The notes beneath the pieces are model-generated. The model did no database searches. It saw nothing but the letters and a program-made list of their open reading frames with translations, and was not told the DNA's origin. DNA of 9,509 nucleotides from NCBI GenBank assembly GCA_021799915.1, contig JAJYZN010000102.1:1-9509 (forward strand). The letters are read 5' to 3'. The position numbers and the translations under genes are program-made. Numbering within the stretch: position 1 is the stretch's first letter; each line of letters begins with the position of its first letter. This stretch comes from Actinomycetes bacterium (lineage in GTDB: Bacteria; Actinomycetota; Acidimicrobiia; Acidimicrobiales; RAAP-2). Positions 1-6,068 of this stretch are shown here, piece after piece.

Positions 1-945
1 CGATCCGTGTTCCGCCCGTCGTACAACTTGGCGGTGAACCTGGTCCGGCGCTTCGACCGGTCCACGGCCACGGCTCTGCTTCGCCAGTCGTTCGCCCAGT
101 GGCAGGCCAGCATCCGCCTGGCCAAGGCCTCCGGCAGGCCATCGGGTCCCGATCAGCTGGTGGACCAGCTGGCCCGGCGAATGGCCGTCCTCGAAGAGCT
201 GCGCTACGTCGACGGTTGGCGTCTCACCGACTCGGGAGATCGGCTGTCGCGTGTCTACCACGATGCCGATCTCTTGGTGGCCGAGACGTTGAACAGCACA
301 CTCCTCGCCGGCGCCGAGCCGGCGATCCTGGCCGGGGTGCTGTCAGCCCTGGTCTTCGAGCCCCGACGGGCTCGTCGCAGCTTCGTGCACGGGCGCGGAG
401 TCCGTACCCCCCGAGGTCGCAGCCCAAGACGTCCCGGTCCACCGCCCGCCAGGGGGTCGGTCGTCTCCCTCGGAACCCCTGATCCCAGAGCCCGGACACC
501 CGAGCCCCCCCGTACCGGCCGCGGCCACCGCTCCGGGGGCGACCGGCTCGGTGCCGGTCGCCGGGCCGATCTCGACGCCCGCATGACCGCCTTGGAAGAA
601 CGTGCTGCGGCCGTCCGGGAGATCGAGACCGTCCACCTCGTGCCACCCCAGCGACGTCCCGAGAGAGGGCTGGCCGGAGCGGTCACCGCCTGGGCTCGCG
701 GTGCACCGTTCCGGACGGCATTGGACCTGGCCGCCACCGACGTGGGTGAAGTGGCTCCCGGTGACTTCGTCCGCATCGTCCGCCAGGTGGCGGACTTGGC
801 CGACCAGGTATCCAAGGCCAGCGTGGACCCGGTGATCGCCGCGGCGGCATCGACCGCGGCCCATCTGGTCCAGCGGGACGTAGCGGCACCGGGGACCCAG
901 GACCCGGTCGTGGCATCCGCGACCGGGGGCGCCGAGCGGTTCTAA
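1..945 (+). CDS. HelY/Ski2-like DEAD/DEAH RNA helicase, C-terminal fragment (5' end outside window)
   Basis: The frame is open from the first base, so this is the 3' part of a longer gene; the GTG at 7 is not the start. The encoded tail matches the C-terminal (DSHCT-type) region of actinobacterial HelY and Ski2/Mtr4-like helicases. It has FRPSYNLAVNLVRRF at the beginning, a VLEELRYVDGWRLTDSGDRLSRVYHDADLLVAE winged-helix-like stretch around residues 60-95, LSALVFEPRR near 113-122, and the late GDFVRIVRQVADLADQ helix near 252-267. Family members unwind RNA using ATP; the motor domains lie upstream of the window. Between about residue 120 and 185 the frame turns Arg/Pro-rich and loses the codon bias seen on either side, which may mark a pair of compensating frameshifts (see findings). 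The next gene follows after 12 bp, suggesting co-transcription. The family call is firm; the exact subfamily is not. Confidence 0.85.
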   Translation, partial: RSVFRPSYNLAVNLVRRFDRSTATALLRQSFAQWQASIRLAKASGRPSGPDQLVDQLARRMAVLEELRYVDGWRLTDSGDRLSRVYHDADLLVAETLNSTLLAGAEPAILAGVLSALVFEPRRARRSFVHGRGVRTPRGRSPRRPGPPPARGSVVSLGTPDPRARTPEPPRTGRGHRSGGDRLGAGRRADLDARMTALEERAAAVREIETVHLVPPQRRPERGLAGAVTAWARGAPFRTALDLAATDVGEVAPGDFVRIVRQVADLADQVSKASVDPVIAAAASTAAHLVQRDVAAPGTQDPVVASATGGAERF

Positions 946-957
946 TCTTGCCCGGGC

Positions 958-2646
958 ATGCCCCCCTACGTGAGCGAGACCTTCACCGCCGAGGAGGCGG
1001 CCATCCTGCGCCGCTACGTCACGAACCTCGACCGTCCGGTGTTCGCCCTGGTCAACTTGCCTGAAGTGGTGAAAGGAGCCCTCTTCGCCCGCTATTCACG
1101 CTCATCGAAATCGCTCCGCCGCCTCTTCCTGGACGAGTTCGTCGGGGATCTGGATGTGTCGGGAGACGTGACCGTGGACGCCACGGTGGGCCTCCACCGG
1201 GCCCAGGAGCTCTACCGGCGGGTCTTCCTCGAGTATGGCGATGACTCGGTGGCCCAGCTCGGGGGCGTGCACCTGGCGTGCGAGCAGTCGTCGAACCTCC
1301 TGACCAAGGTGCTCGAGCGCAGCCGGCTGATGTCGTACCTGGAGCAGTCCACCCGCTACATCGGCTACGACAGCCGCCTGGCGACCGGTCACTACCGCTA
1401 CTACCGCCCGCCCGAGATCCTCGATTCGTCCCTCGGCGCCCGCTACGTAGGGGACATGGACCGCATGTTCGACACCTACGCCGACCTCCTGCCCCGGGTG
1501 CAGGCGTGGGTGGCCACCCACCATCCCCGTGACCCTGCCGACTCGGACTTCGTCCACCGCCAGGCGGTGCGGGCCAAGGCCCTCGACGCCGTGCGCGGCC
1601 TCCTCCCGTCAGCGGCGCTGTCCAACGTCGGAGTTTACGGCACTGGACAGTCCTACGAGCTGTTGCTCGTCCACATGCGGACGCACCCTCTCCCCGAGGC
1701 CCGCCAGTACGCGGAGCTGATGCTCGAAGAGCTGAGGAAGGTGATCCCGTCGTTCCTCGAGCGGGTCGACCGACCGGATCGGGGAGGGGAGTGGTCGACC
1801 TACCTGGCGTCGACCCGTGAGGCAATGACCCGCACGACCGCTGATCTATGGCCGGACGCCGCCGGTGGTGCTCTGCTCCCGTCGGTCTCGAACGAGGTCG
1901 AGCCGACAGCGGTGTCGGGGGTGACGCTCTTGGACTTCGACCCCGACGGCGAGGACAAGGTCGTCGCCGCGGCGTGTTTCCCGTCTACGTCCCTCCCCGA
2001 GCCCGAGATCCTCCGCCGGGTCAGAGCCCTGGGCGCCGATGACCGGGTGCAGATCCTCAAGACGTACGTCGGCGATCGCCGCAACCGCCGTCACCGACCT
2101 GGTCGGGCGTTCGAGCGCACGGGGTACCGCTTCGAGATCGTCTCGGACTACGGGGCGTTCCGTGACCTCCAGCGTCACCGCATGCTCACCGCCGAGTGGC
2201 AGGAGCTGACCACCGGGCTGGGCTGGGAGAGCTCGGAGGTCGTCGAAGAGGCCGGTCTGCTCGGGCCCTACACCGAGTCACTGGCCCGGTCCAAGGAGCT
2301 CCACGCCGCCCTCCTCACGCACTTCCCGGCCCAGGCGGCCTACGCCGTGGCCCTGGCCTTCAGGATCCGCTTCGTGCTCCAGATGAACGCCCGTGAGGCC
2401 ATGCACGTCATCGAGCTCCGATCCGGCCCCCAGGGCCATCCGGCCTACCGACGAATTGCCCAGCAGCTTCATCGGGCCATCGACCAGACAGCGGGTCACC
2501 ACGCCATCGCCGCGGCGATGGCCTACGTGGACCACCAAGACGTCACGCTCGAGCGGCTGGGCGCCGAGCGCCGGGCCGAAGCTCGCCGGTCGGTCAGCGG
2601 AGCAGGCGGCCAGACGGGAAATCCGCAACTGTCTGACCAGGGATAA
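958..2646 (+). CDS. Tandem ThyX-like (FAD-dependent thymidylate synthase family) protein
   Basis: This 562-residue protein is about twice the usual ThyX length and reads as two ThyX-like halves. Half one (about 1-275) has GDDSVAQLGG at 94-103, then RSR at 121-123 and EQSTRY at 129-134, which is the ThyX signature RHRx7S with His replaced by Ser. A ThyX-like C-terminal helix follows around LLPSAALSNVGVYGTG (215-230). Half two (about 320-535) has an intact RHR at 406-408, but Glu416 sits where the signature Ser is expected. It ends with NARE (477-480) and ELR (486-488), typical of the ThyX C-terminus. Canonical ThyX makes dTMP from dUMP using FAD and methylene-tetrahydrofolate; with neither signature complete, that activity is uncertain here. 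The start is the ATG 12 bp after the helicase stop. No clear Shine-Dalgarno is visible; a TAATCT hexamer at 943-948 could be a -10 for a near-leaderless transcript. GTG at 970 is an alternative start. Confidence 0.8.
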   Translation: MPPYVSETFTAEEAAILRRYVTNLDRPVFALVNLPEVVKGALFARYSRSSKSLRRLFLDEFVGDLDVSGDVTVDATVGLHRAQELYRRVFLEYGDDSVAQLGGVHLACEQSSNLLTKVLERSRLMSYLEQSTRYIGYDSRLATGHYRYYRPPEILDSSLGARYVGDMDRMFDTYADLLPRVQAWVATHHPRDPADSDFVHRQAVRAKALDAVRGLLPSAALSNVGVYGTGQSYELLLVHMRTHPLPEARQYAELMLEELRKVIPSFLERVDRPDRGGEWSTYLASTREAMTRTTADLWPDAAGGALLPSVSNEVEPTAVSGVTLLDFDPDGEDKVVAAACFPSTSLPEPEILRRVRALGADDRVQILKTYVGDRRNRRHRPGRAFERTGYRFEIVSDYGAFRDLQRHRMLTAEWQELTTGLGWESSEVVEEAGLLGPYTESLARSKELHAALLTHFPAQAAYAVALAFRIRFVLQMNAREAMHVIELRSGPQGHPAYRRIAQQLHRAIDQTAGHHAIAAAMAYVDHQDVTLERLGAERRAEARRSVSGAGGQTGNPQLSDQG

Positions 2647-2665
2647 TTCAAAGTCTTCCTGGTCA
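2634..2665 (+). terminator. Stem-loop at the end of the helicase/ThyX-like unit
   Basis: TGACCAGG (2634-2641) pairs perfectly with CCTGGTCA (2658-2665), with a 16-nt AT-richer loop that contains the stop codon of the ThyX-like gene. The position fits a transcript end. There is no T-tract after it, so it is not a classical intrinsic terminator. It could be a U-less actinobacterial terminator or an RNA-stabilising 3' hairpin. Confidence 0.4.
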
Positions 2666-2788
2666 ACGTGGTAGCAAGTCCCTTGACGGCCGTCCCCATG
2701 GTGCGCGTATCGTACGGCAGTCCCAGTCGCCCCGAGCGGAAGGAGCCGAGCCCCAGGCGCGGCCATGCCGACGGGGGGGATGCTGTGA

Positions 2789-2894
2789 GAGGCGGAGGGA
2801 GGCCCAGGGGGTCGAGTAGAGAACTTCCCGCCCGTGGGGCAGTCGCCCCACGAGTGGCGAGATGGCCCCAAAGACCCCTGGGCCCGGCCGCCTC
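2789..2894. other. Nested stem-loop element, candidate structured RNA, in the gap before the DUF4193 gene
   Basis: The 393-bp gap between the ThyX-like and DUF4193 genes holds no convincing gene on either strand. It does hold three nested inverted repeats. The outer stem is GAGGCGG (2789-2795) with CCGCCTC (2888-2894). The middle stem is 2801-2813 with 2873-2884: 12 pairs, GGCCCAGGGG then TC, with one bulged G. The inner hairpin is GTGGGGC (2834-2840), loop AGTC, GCCCCAC (2845-2851). CGCC (2829-2832) can also pair with GGCG (2856-2859). The inner arm has a rival partner, GCCCCA at 2865-2870, so two folds compete. A weak upstream promoter is possible: TTGACG at 2683-2688 and TATCGT at 2708-2713, with a long 19-nt spacer. 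I could not match it to 6S, SRP, RNase P, tmRNA or a riboswitch I know. It could be a small RNA, a long-leader regulator or the remnant of an inverted-repeat element. The strand is undetermined. Confidence 0.4.
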
Positions 2895-2980
2895 GACCTC
2901 TCGGGCCGTGTCCACGACATGACCTGCCCGGCAGCCCGAGCACGACCAGCCCGATAGGCCCAGCACGACCGTGACGGTGC

Positions 2981-3008
2981 TTGACCGGCCAGCACCAGCG
3001 TCTATGCT
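2981..3008 (+). promoter_or_regulatory. Sigma-70-like promoter for the DUF4193 operon
   Basis: TTGACC at 2981-2986 (-35, five of six consensus bases) is followed after 16 nt by TATGCT at 3003-3008 (-10). Transcription would start near 3015, leaving a leader of about 25 nt that contains a strong Shine-Dalgarno just before ATG 3040. It is the best-formed -35/-10 pair I found in the window, and it argues against a coding start upstream at 2971. Confidence 0.65.
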
Positions 3009-3039
3009 CCCGCGTCACATCACCAGCGGGAAGGAAGGC

Positions 3040-3486
3040 ATGGCAGACGATCTGGACGACGTGGCGGTACCCGACGACCTCGACGACGACGCCATCGTCC
3101 TCGAGGCGGTCGACGCCGATGAGGACCTCGACGAGGTCATCGAAGTAGACGGCATCGATGACGCCGACGAGGATCTCGACCTCGAGGAAGACGGGGACAC
3201 GGTGCGGCCCGTACCGGCCCGCTCGGACGAGGCCGAGGAGGAAGAGGACGAGGAGGAAGAGGACGAAGACGTCGAAGCCAGCCTCGACGTGATCCTCAAA
3301 GAGCGTCTGGTGGTCGAAGACGAACCCGAAGACGACGAGGTCGTCGACACCGAGGACCGCAGCGAAGGAGTCGACCAGGTCCTCCCCAAGCAGCCCGGTG
3401 AATTCGTCTGTCGGTCATGCTTCCTGGTGAAGCACCCGAGCCAGCTGGCGGACAAGAAGAGGCTTCTTTGCCGAGACTGCGTCTGA
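3040..3486 (+). CDS. DUF4193 family protein with long acidic N-terminal region and C-terminal zinc ribbon
   Basis: This protein of 148 residues has unknown molecular function. Its C-terminus, LPKQPGEFVCRSCFLVKHP...LLCRDCV, is the conserved part of the actinobacterial DUF4193 family. Two CxxC pairs (Cys124/127 and Cys144/147) suggest a zinc ribbon. About half of residues 1-110 are Asp or Glu (56 by my count), including a run of nearly pure Glu/Asp at 64-78. This region is longer than in the roughly 100-residue members I know and is probably disordered. A short less acidic patch, SLDVILKERLVVED (81-94), may be a contact helix. The start is ATG 3040, behind a purine-rich Shine-Dalgarno (GGGAAGGAAGG, 3028-3038) and a promoter at 2981-3008. 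It is the first gene of a unit with the next two genes, with an 18-bp gap to the following one. Such acidity suggests binding to basic proteins or nucleic-acid mimicry, but that is only inference. Confidence 0.85.
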   Translation: MADDLDDVAVPDDLDDDAIVLEAVDADEDLDEVIEVDGIDDADEDLDLEEDGDTVRPVPARSDEAEEEEDEEEEDEDVEASLDVILKERLVVEDEPEDDEVVDTEDRSEGVDQVLPKQPGEFVCRSCFLVKHPSQLADKKRLLCRDCV

Positions 3487-3504
3487 GCGGCGAGGCGATC
3501 GACC

Positions 3505-4110
3505 GTGCCTGAGTCCTCGCCGGCACGCCCCTGGGCTCGACGAGTGATGGACCTGGTCGTCTTCGCTCCCCTTGGCTTGGTGACCAGCGCCAGGGAAGAG
3601 GTCCCGGCCCTGGCCGCGAGAGGGAGGGAGCGATTCGAGCTTCAGGTGCGCAACGCCAGGATCGTGGGGGAGCTCGTGGTGTCCGAAGGGCGCAAGGAGC
3701 TCGAACGGCGGTTCGGGGGAGGCGACGACTCTGCTTCGACGCCCTCCCGCCCGGTGCCACCCGGCAGGATCGACGATGTGGAGGGCGCCGCCGGTAAGGA
3801 ATCGGTGACGGCGGCCGCCGGTGAAGGTCTGGAGACGACGCCACCGTCCGCTCCTGTCGACGGCGATCTCAGGAGCAGCGAGCCGCCCGGACCCACCGAC
3901 GCCTTGTCGAGTGGGGTCGGGCGCATCATCTCGGACTACGACACGCTCTCGGCATCCCAAGTGGTCCGCCGGCTCGACGGACTGTCTCCCGGCGAGCTCG
4001 AAGGGGTGCGCCGCTACGAGGCCGCCGGTCGGCGACGGCGTACGATCCTCAGCCGCGTCGACGAGCTGACCGGTCACGTCGACGGCGGGCAACGGACCGG
4101 GGAGACCTGA
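3505..4110 (+). CDS. Conserved actinobacterial protein of unknown function, two helical segments joined by a linker
   Basis: This protein has 201 residues. The N-terminal segment (about 15-70: MDLVVFAPLGLVTSAREEV...ARIVGELVVSEGRKELERRF) begins with a short hydrophobic stretch and continues as an amphipathic helix. It vaguely recalls small actinobacterial lipid-droplet- or membrane-associated proteins. A Pro/Ser/Gly-rich linker (about 71-135) follows. The C-terminal segment (about 140-190: ISDYDTLSASQVVRRLDGLSPGELEGVRRYEAAGRRRRTIL) is a compact helical motif that I have seen at the ends of various actinobacterial proteins, resembling DUF8129. No catalytic residues are apparent. The start is GTG 3505 with a weak GAGG at 3492-3495; ATG 3547 (Met15) is a reasonable alternative that begins exactly at the conserved part. 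It lies 18 bp after the DUF4193 gene and 6 bp before the acetyltransferase, so it is almost certainly co-transcribed with both. The family link is from memory and should be treated as weak. Confidence 0.7.
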   Translation: MPESSPARPWARRVMDLVVFAPLGLVTSAREEVPALAARGRERFELQVRNARIVGELVVSEGRKELERRFGGGDDSASTPSRPVPPGRIDDVEGAAGKESVTAAAGEGLETTPPSAPVDGDLRSSEPPGPTDALSSGVGRIISDYDTLSASQVVRRLDGLSPGELEGVRRYEAAGRRRRTILSRVDELTGHVDGGQRTGET

Positions 4111-4116
4111 GACGGC

Positions 4117-4614
4117 GTGGACGAGGTCCGCCCTGCTCGAGCCGACGACCTGGAACGCTGTGGCGAGCTGGTCGCCTCAGCACTCCGACACCTGACGTCC
4201 CGACGCGGCGGTGAGCTTCTCGAGACGTTCGGTCTCGGTGGACCCTGCGAAGATTCCCCGTTCCCCGTCACCGGCGAGGCCCTGCTGAGCTGGGCTTCGG
4301 GCGATCCCGATCGCCGAGTGCTGGTAGGACTCTTCGAACGAGCCGTCGTCGGAACGGCCGCCGCTCGTATCGTGGGATCACGCAAGGGGGGACCGGACCG
4401 CCTGGGCCAGATCGTCCTGTGCTATGTCGAGCCCGGGGCCCGTCAGGTCGGCGTGGGCTCGGCCCTCCTCGACGAGATGGTCTTGTGGTTTCGGTCCCGT
4501 CGCTGCACTCACGTCGACGGCCTGGCCCTCCCCGGGGATCGCGACACCAAGCAGCTCTACGAGCGCGCCGGGTTCAAGGCCCGACTCCTGGTCCTCAGCC
4601 GGCCGCTCGACTGA
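4117..4614 (+). CDS. GNAT-family N-acetyltransferase
   Basis: This protein of 165 residues has a full GNAT fold pattern. An N-terminal VRPARADDLERCGELVASAL segment (4-23) forms strand 1 and helix 1. A strand pair around VLVGLFERAVVGTAAARIV (68-86) comes next. Motif A is LCYVEPGARQVGVGSALL (101-118), with the acetyl-CoA pyrophosphate-binding Q/RxxGxG/A signature at Q110, G112 and G114. DGLALPGDRDTKQLYERAGF (134-153) carries the usual late Tyr149 and the LYERAGF turn. Family members transfer an acetyl group from acetyl-CoA to amines, protein N-termini or lysines; the substrate cannot be told from sequence. Starts at GTG 4117, 6 bp after the preceding stop; GGGGAG at 4099-4104 is rather far (12 nt) to be a good Shine-Dalgarno, so translation may be coupled. 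It is the last gene of the DUF4193 operon. Its 3' end overlaps the convergent gene by 20 bp. Confidence 0.85.
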   Translation: MDEVRPARADDLERCGELVASALRHLTSRRGGELLETFGLGGPCEDSPFPVTGEALLSWASGDPDRRVLVGLFERAVVGTAAARIVGSRKGGPDRLGQIVLCYVEPGARQVGVGSALLDEMVLWFRSRRCTHVDGLALPGDRDTKQLYERAGFKARLLVLSRPLD

Positions 4615-5938
4615 GAGGCGGTCGCTGGACCACGTTGCGGCGCGGTGGGGGAGGGGGGATGCGGAGCCCGAGGAGCTTGGCCAGCTCGGGCACGAGGCCG
4701 GCGGCATTCCGGGCCGCCTCCCGAACCGCTGCTGTGTCGGGAATGCCGACCGGCTTCACATTGCGTCGCACCGGCGAGTCCACGACGGCGCTCAGCAGAG
4801 CGAGCCACTCCTTCGGATCCAATGTCGACGTCAACGCCTCGCCGGTCTGCTGGGCCAGTCGGACCGCCAGCTCGGCTTCGAGCCTCGTAGCCGGCTCGGG
4901 CGGACGGTTGGCAGCCTGGAGGGCGGCCCGGGGATCACCGGCGTCGAGGTGCTTGCCGATCTTGCCGGCCCAGTTCTCCCGCAAGGCCGTGAGTCGCTGG
5001 TTCAACATCTCGTGGAGCACTCGGGACAGCTCACGACCTTCGTCGTCAAGGCTCACAGCTCGGGCCGCGGCCACCACCGAGCGCAGCTCACCCAGGCGCC
5101 CATGAGCCCCTTCGGCCCGAGCCGTCACTGCCCGGTCCTTCCAACTGGCCAAGTTCACCGCCGGAAGGAGCTGCTCGGCCATGGCCAGGATCGGTGCTTC
5201 GTTCACCTGTGCGGCCGGGTCCGCCCGCCGCTGCTCGGCCAGCGCCCGCCGTACCGCGGGAATGCCCCCTCGAAGGAGCTGCTCGGCCACCGGGAGCTGT
5301 TCGGGCCCGAGCGTGGCCAGATAGGCGTTGCGGTGGACGGTCGACACAGCGGGCTTGCGGTCGCGACCCCGCTCAGCTGCCACCCCCTCACCCCGACTCC
5401 GGGCCGCCTCACCGTGGCCAGCAGCGTTCCGGGCCGGACGTCCCGAAGCCGGACGTCCACGACCGGCGTCACCTCGTGCACCGGCGTCACCCGACCCTCG
5501 CCTCCCAGGCGCCGGGGTCTCGCTCGGGCCCGGACCCGTCGCGTCACGCCGCTCCCTGGGGAGGCGGTCCCGATCACCACGTCGGCCCCGATCCCCGGGC
5601 CCCGAGCGCGCACCACGTCGTCCGTCGTCGTCCCTCCGCCTCCGGTTGCCCGGCGCGTAGACGACGGTCACACCGGTGTCGCGGAGCAGGCGGGGAAGGA
5701 TCTCGATCCGCTCGCCCGAGGACGCTGCCGGCTCCGGCGTGGAGATCGAAGTGAGACCGGTGACCTCCCAACCGTCGAGGCCCGAGGACACGTCGGCCTT
5801 CACGACGTCGCCGACGCCGGTCCCATCGGGCACCAGCGCATCCTCCACCACACCCTTGGGCTGCTTGGCCCCGGCGGCGCGCCACGTCCACACCCCGTCC
5901 GAATGACTGGTCAGCTCGATGTCGATGCGTCGGGCCAT
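4595..5938 (-). CDS. Conserved actinobacterial protein of unknown function with Arg/Gly-rich central region
   Basis: This protein of 447 residues falls into three parts. Residues 1-90 look like a small beta-rich domain ([35 protein letters not shown]). Its WTWRAAGA...QPKG pattern is one I recognise from uncharacterised actinobacterial proteins. Residues about 95-197 are low complexity, rich in Arg, Gly, Asp and Pro with RG/RGR-like repeats, and probably disordered and RNA- or acid-binding. Residues about 198-430 are alpha-helical, starting [35 protein letters not shown] and ending with [11 protein letters not shown]...[11 protein letters not shown]. No enzyme motif is visible. ATG 5938 is the natural start because the conserved N-terminus begins there. 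No Shine-Dalgarno is seen; a TAGCGT at 5953-5948 on this strand ends 9 nt before the ATG, so a very short leader is possible. The gene is divergent from trpB2 (130 bp) and overlaps the GNAT gene tail to tail. A 539-residue open frame on the other strand (4424-6043) is its shadow. Confidence 0.8.
   Translation of the reverse strand: MARRIDIELTSHSDGVWTWRAAGAKQPKGVVEDALVPDGTGVGDVVKADVSSGLDGWEVTGLTSISTPEPAASSGERIEILPRLLRDTGVTVVYAPGNRRRRDDDGRRGARSGPGDRGRRGDRDRLPRERRDATGPGPSETPAPGRRGSGDAGARGDAGRGRPASGRPARNAAGHGEAARSRGEGVAAERGRDRKPAVSTVHRNAYLATLGPEQLPVAEQLLRGGIPAVRRALAEQRRADPAAQVNEAPILAMAEQLLPAVNLASWKDRAVTARAEGAHGRLGELRSVVAAARAVSLDDEGRELSRVLHEMLNQRLTALRENWAGKIGKHLDAGDPRAALQAANRPPEPATRLEAELAVRLAQQTGEALTSTLDPKEWLALLSAVVDSPVRRNVKPVGIPDTAAVREAARNAAGLVPELAKLLGLRIPPPPPRRNVVQRPPLSRAAG
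4596..4627. terminator. Stem-loop at the convergent GNAT / RG-rich gene junction
   Basis: CAGC (4596-4599) pairs with GCTG (4624-4627), and GCCGC (4602-4606) pairs with GCGGT (4618-4622) with one G-U pair, around an 11-nt loop that contains the GNAT stop codon. The other gene's stop (4595-4597) lies at the base of the stem. There is no T-tract in either direction. By position it may serve as a bidirectional transcript end. Confidence 0.3.
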
Positions 5939-5974
5939 GCGGCGACAACGCTACCGCTTCACCGACCGACGTCG

Positions 5975-5980
5975 TACAAT
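5975..5980 (+). promoter_or_regulatory. Probable -10 element for trpB2, with adjoining palindrome
   Basis: TACAAT (five of six bases of the -10 consensus) stands out in this GC-rich region, 88 bp upstream of the trpB2 start. No good -35 is present (TACCGC at 17 nt spacing), as is common in actinobacteria. Directly in front of it lies the 8-bp palindrome CGACGTCG (5967-5974), placed where a repressor could block the promoter. The divergent gene starts only 36 bp away, so one regulator could act on both. Confidence 0.4.
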
Positions 5981-6001
5981 CGCCGCCACCACCACACTGC
6001 C

Positions 6002-6054
6002 GGCCGTGGGCCCCCCGATCGAGAGGTCGGTCAGGGTGCATGAATCCCACGGCC
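6002..6054 (+). promoter_or_regulatory. Long stem-loop in the trpB2 leader, ending next to the ribosome binding site
   Basis: GGCCGTGGG (6002-6010) and CCCACGGCC (6046-6054) are perfect 9-bp inverse complements enclosing 35 nt. Within the loop CCGA and TCGG can form a further small stem. The Shine-Dalgarno AAAGGAG (6057-6063) begins three bases after the stem. A translational or attenuator role is plausible. I see no Trp codons in a leader peptide and no T-box-like sequence, so the trigger is unknown. Confidence 0.35.
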
Positions 6055-6068
6055 CGAAAGGAGCAAAG

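Noticed and set aside
2720..2980. Known structured RNA (SRP, 6S, RNase P, tmRNA, cobalamin riboswitch)
   Set aside because: A GGAAGGA resembling the SRP tip occurs near 2740 but lacks the matching stem, and none of the other conserved cores could be found.
2971..3039. Earlier in-frame start (GTG 2971) for the DUF4193 gene
   Set aside because: This stretch contains the -35/-10 promoter, and ATG 3040 has a far better Shine-Dalgarno and the acidic composition begins there.
3015..3455. Serine-rich minus-strand open frame
   Set aside because: It is the complement of Asp/Glu codons (GAC/GAG read as Ser/Leu codons) in the acidic gene, with no independent support.
4424..6043. 539-residue open frame on the plus strand opposite the RG-rich gene
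   Set aside because: It is a mirror of the GC-rich minus-strand gene, runs through the trpB2 promoter region, is Arg/Pro/His-rich and shows no family resemblance.
5919..6068. N-terminal extension of trpB2 from 5919
   Set aside because: It would start inside the divergent gene; TrpB2 homology begins at ATG 6069, which has an AAAGGAG site.
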